From positions 16,904,871 to 16,968,870 of the forward strand of contig CM048557.1 of NCBI GenBank assembly GCA_026413225.1: a stretch of 64,000 nt of DNA. The letters run 5' to 3'. The DNA comes from Otis tarda. Lineage: Eukaryota > Chordata > Aves > Otidiformes > Otididae. How positions within the stretch are numbered: position 1 is the stretch's first letter; every line of letters begins with the position of its first letter. Under the pieces are notes generated by a model. The model was given only the letters and a program-made list of their open reading frames with translations, ran no database searches and had not been told where the DNA came from. Both the position numbers and the translations under genes were made by a program. Shown here piece after piece: positions 60,899 through 64,000 of this stretch.

Positions 60899-63565
60899 TT
60901 ATGCATACTGCTTCTTATTAGTTCCATGAGCAATATGGCTTGATGTTATAGAGCAAAATGCATTTGTGACTCTCTAATGTGAGGTATGCTGGGTGAGGTT
61001 CAGCATCAGAAAACGCATCCATTCCAGAAATAAGATTTGCCTACGGTCCGTATTGACTAGGATGCTGCTGACTTTAGTCAGACAAAATGGTTCCTCAGAT
61101 CATGAAACAAACACAGAAAACAATTCTGTTTTTCTATATTATTTCTTTTTGTCAGCCTAAACCTGGAGTCAAACTTTAACTGCTGTCTTTTAAAGAACCC
61201 TACAGCCTGTGCAAATGCAATCTGGTAAGAATTAGGAGTTTACCAGAGGCATATAAAATAGTTAGGGGATAAGGCCAGAACTAGCAGGGTTTGAGCCTGT
61301 TCCACATACTTAGTAAAGAGGGATATCTAAATCCAAAACCAGCCAAATGCAGGGGGAGGGCCCAGCCACCAACCCGGACACAGTACCTGGCAGCATTAAG
61401 GGAAGGGCCATCAGCAGGGACAGAGAATAAAGTTTGCTTGGAATATTCCAAAAGCTGGTTTTGGCCATATCAGAACAAAACACCAGCCACATAGAAATGT
61501 GCTTTTAATTGTACCTCATCACAAATATAAAAAACATCGGTAGGTCTTTTCCCTAAATCTGTAGATTTAGAAACAACTTTAACTGTGCTAACGTAATTGC
61601 CCCTTCCTTTCTTGCCTCTCCCCTACCTGATCAAAATAATATTGCTAGGGGAAGGCTAGCAGGGTGGGGAACGCTGCAGTGATGCAAACTGGCATCAGTT
61701 CACTGGGTTCCTCACACACAGTGTTGCATCTCCACGGCTCATACACATGTTGCAAATCCCTGTGTAAATTAGGTTGCCTTGGATAGTGGTATGTCACAAG
61801 AATGGGAGAGGGGAGGAAGAATATTCTTCTGTAGGACAGAATCATTTTATCCTTTCAGAGCTCTTATGCCAAGATGTGTTTTAGCAGTTTGAGATGCTCA
61901 GAGTCAGCGAAGAACATCTGTTGAAGTGCATGTACTGTTCCACATTTCTCTGCAGACAACAGCTGCCCTTTCCTGTTAAAATGGCTCATACACTACTGAG
62001 CCTGAAGTGCTACTTCATTCTCCTTCAGGCTTTGCTCTCAAATAATGTCGTCAAAGTTGGGGTTTTTTTTAATAATCTCTGTGGCCCAGCAGAAAAGTGG
62101 AAAGTCCAGAACAAGATTAGAATTGCTCAGTGTCAATGCAATGGTACACTCATTGCTTCTCAAAAAAACTAAACCAACAACAATGGAAAATTTACTGCCC
62201 ATCAATGTTTGCTAATATAAGTGTGTCTTTGCTAAATATGCCTTGTATTTTTTTTCTGTCATTCAGGATACAAACAGAGTATTATGTTTAAAACACAGTA
62301 TTGTTTTCATTTTTCTAAGTACCAGTTCATTCAAAGAGTTAATGAATAAGAATTTCTGAATAAAAATGTATTTGTCCTGGGAATAAGTTGTGACAGCCTG
62401 CCACAAGCAACTGTCAGAAAGAAGGAGAAAAGCTCATTTTGTGCCAAGAAGGAACTGGAGCATGGGCAGATGACTAACAAAATGTAGTGTGAGATCAAAC
62501 ACATCACGAGGCTGAACATTCATATAACCATTTAATAATTTATTTTCTTGTGCTTACTTTTGGGCAGCATATCTGAATTATGCTTGTAGTACATCTTCTC
62601 TTGATTTGGTTCCTGGGGCTACTTTAAGTTGCTTGCTATGAAGACGGAACACTTCAAACCTACCAACTTTGTGTTTTCAGCAGTTTCAACTATTGATACC
62701 CTTGGCACTCTGGAAGTGCAGAGCATGTTATCCAGACAACTATGACTCTGTATTTACAGAGCTTTTGAATGCTGAATGCATTCAGATAAATTGAAAATGG
62801 ATGTAAAGCTAGAAAATAATAAAGGGTTTGTTGCTTTTCAGGGAGATACTGTGTAGGAGTTCATGCACGCTGGAGACTTCTACTTGAATCAAACCACGCA
62901 TGGAAAGTGATATTAAGGTTATGAAGAAAGATGATCAGTTATTTTTCAACTAAGGTAAGTATGAATAGACTGTTTGAAGTGCATTTTAAACAATTCCCAC
63001 TCTATCGTTGATGACTGTTGCCAAAGGCTAGATCTAGGCTGAGGATCGATCAGTCTGCTTAGTGTAATGGCTTATAACAGGGCAGCAGTGCACAGCATCA
63101 GTATGCTCTACAAGCAAAATTGTTCTTCTGTGGACACAGGCATATCAGGAAAGTTAAACAATCTACACTACTGAAAAGAAACTTAGGCTGGTAAAACCAG
63201 TTTTGTCAGAAGTCGGTGGAAATTTTGAGTTGCAGATGTCCTGGACCCAAAAGGCAGACGTGGGACAATGCACACAGCTGCTGCAGTCGAAAACAGTGAT
63301 GTAACCTGAGTGTATGCTTTCATTTTAAGGACAGTTCACAGGAGGTTTGTGAACACAAGCAACGGGGAAACCGATGTGTAAGTTGCCCAGCCTTCCTTAC
63401 CTGACACTGTGCTTACTAAAATCATTTAGCATTAAAGTTATTTAGAGGCCTGCAAGGCACATCTATTACCTTGCGGAGAAGAAGACTTCTAGAAGTAGTT
63501 TATATGTAAAAGGAGATGGTGGCTCCTGAGGAGTTCCTCCACACCACTGCAGGGTGAACCTTTGA
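60899..63565. other. intergenic DNA, no gene recognised
   Basis: No gene recognised. An AATAAAG near 61426 follows a GC-richer 100 bases, but no other LTR or gene signal accompanies it. Confidence 0.4.
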
Positions 63566-63734
63566 CTCACAGAATCACAGCATGGTCTGGGTTGGAAGGG
63601 ACCTTTAACGAACACCTGGCTCCAACCGCTCTATCATGGGCACAGACATCTTCCACTAGATCAGGCTGCTCAAAGCTCTGTCCAACCTGACACTTCCACA
63701 TCTTCGTGCAACCTCTTCCAGTGTTTCACCAGCC
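63566..63734 (-). mobile_element. CR1 LINE 3' fragment
   Basis: Minus-strand CR1 end: TCACAGAATCACAGCATGG, GGGTTGGAAGGGACCTTTAA, CACCTGGCTCCAACCGC, AGATCAGGCTGCTCAAAGC and CAACCTCTTCCAGTGTTTCAC. Of an older subfamily than the copy at 60612. Confidence 0.88.
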
Positions 63735-64000
63735 GCAGCTGGCTGCGCCGCCAAGGGCAAGCCAGCACTATCAGCCTTGCTGGCTTTCACTCACTCACTC
63801 TATTTTTAATCCCACAGCAGGGATTCACATGCCCTAGCAGCCTGCATATGGCAGAGTCCACAGCTGATTGTGTGAGGTGGCCTTGCCGCTGGAGCCCACG
63901 TAACACCAGCCACAGACCGGCTGCTGTCCCTAGCAGTACTGCTTCTACAGGAGCTGTGGATGAACACAAGGGAAGAACAACAACAGTGCAGAAGTCAACA
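63735..64000. other. unassigned, GC-richer end of window
   Basis: Slightly GC-rich, with no recognised gene or repeat; may continue beyond the window. Confidence 0.35.

Noticed and set aside
1-64000. CRISPR arrays, operons or other prokaryotic systems
   Set aside because: The DNA is vertebrate: split genes, LINEs, LTRs and AT-rich intergenic regions. No regularly spaced repeats were seen.

Overview
The window looks like bird nuclear DNA. It carries several CR1 LINE copies of the avian type (3' ends with the ATTCTATG-type octamer repeat), pieces that resemble avian endogenous-retrovirus LTRs, AT-rich intergenic DNA and one sharp CpG island. The only protein-coding gene I can support is galanin (GAL), on the minus strand. 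All five coding exons can be read between 33219 and 25009. They join in phase into a 117-residue preprogalanin with consensus GT/AG introns. A probable non-coding first exon with a TATA-like box lies in the CpG island at about 33.4-33.57 kb, and tandem poly(A) signals at 24756-24767 mark the likely 3' end.

Layout. 1-24.7 kb: gene-poor DNA downstream of GAL. It holds a CR1 copy (4860-5622), an LTR-like element on the plus strand (8455-9166), a probable LTR on the minus strand (about 10545-10950), an internally deleted CR1 (16490-17460) abutting an inverted CR1 tail (17461-17531), a strong imperfect palindrome (21061-21135) and an ancient CR1 relic (22030-22580). 24.7-33.6 kb: the GAL gene. 33.2-34.4 kb: CpG island, followed upstream of the promoter by a ~210-bp polypyrimidine tandem repeat. 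34.4-64 kb: gene-poor upstream flank with at least seven CR1 fragments, including one with a 343-codon open reverse-transcriptase remnant (50596-51627), an ERVL-type LTR fragment (52590-52745) and several microsatellites.

In human the order is PPP6R3-GAL-TESMIN. If that order holds, PPP6R3 would lie to the right and TESMIN to the left, but I found no exon of either; both are probably outside the window. The galanin exons encode the hormone and its companion peptide GMAP. Everything else is regulatory DNA, repeats or unassigned DNA. I saw no operon-like or otherwise novel multigene system. The best leads are a D-to-E change in mature galanin, the purine/pyrimidine tract next to its promoter, and several unusual palindromes.
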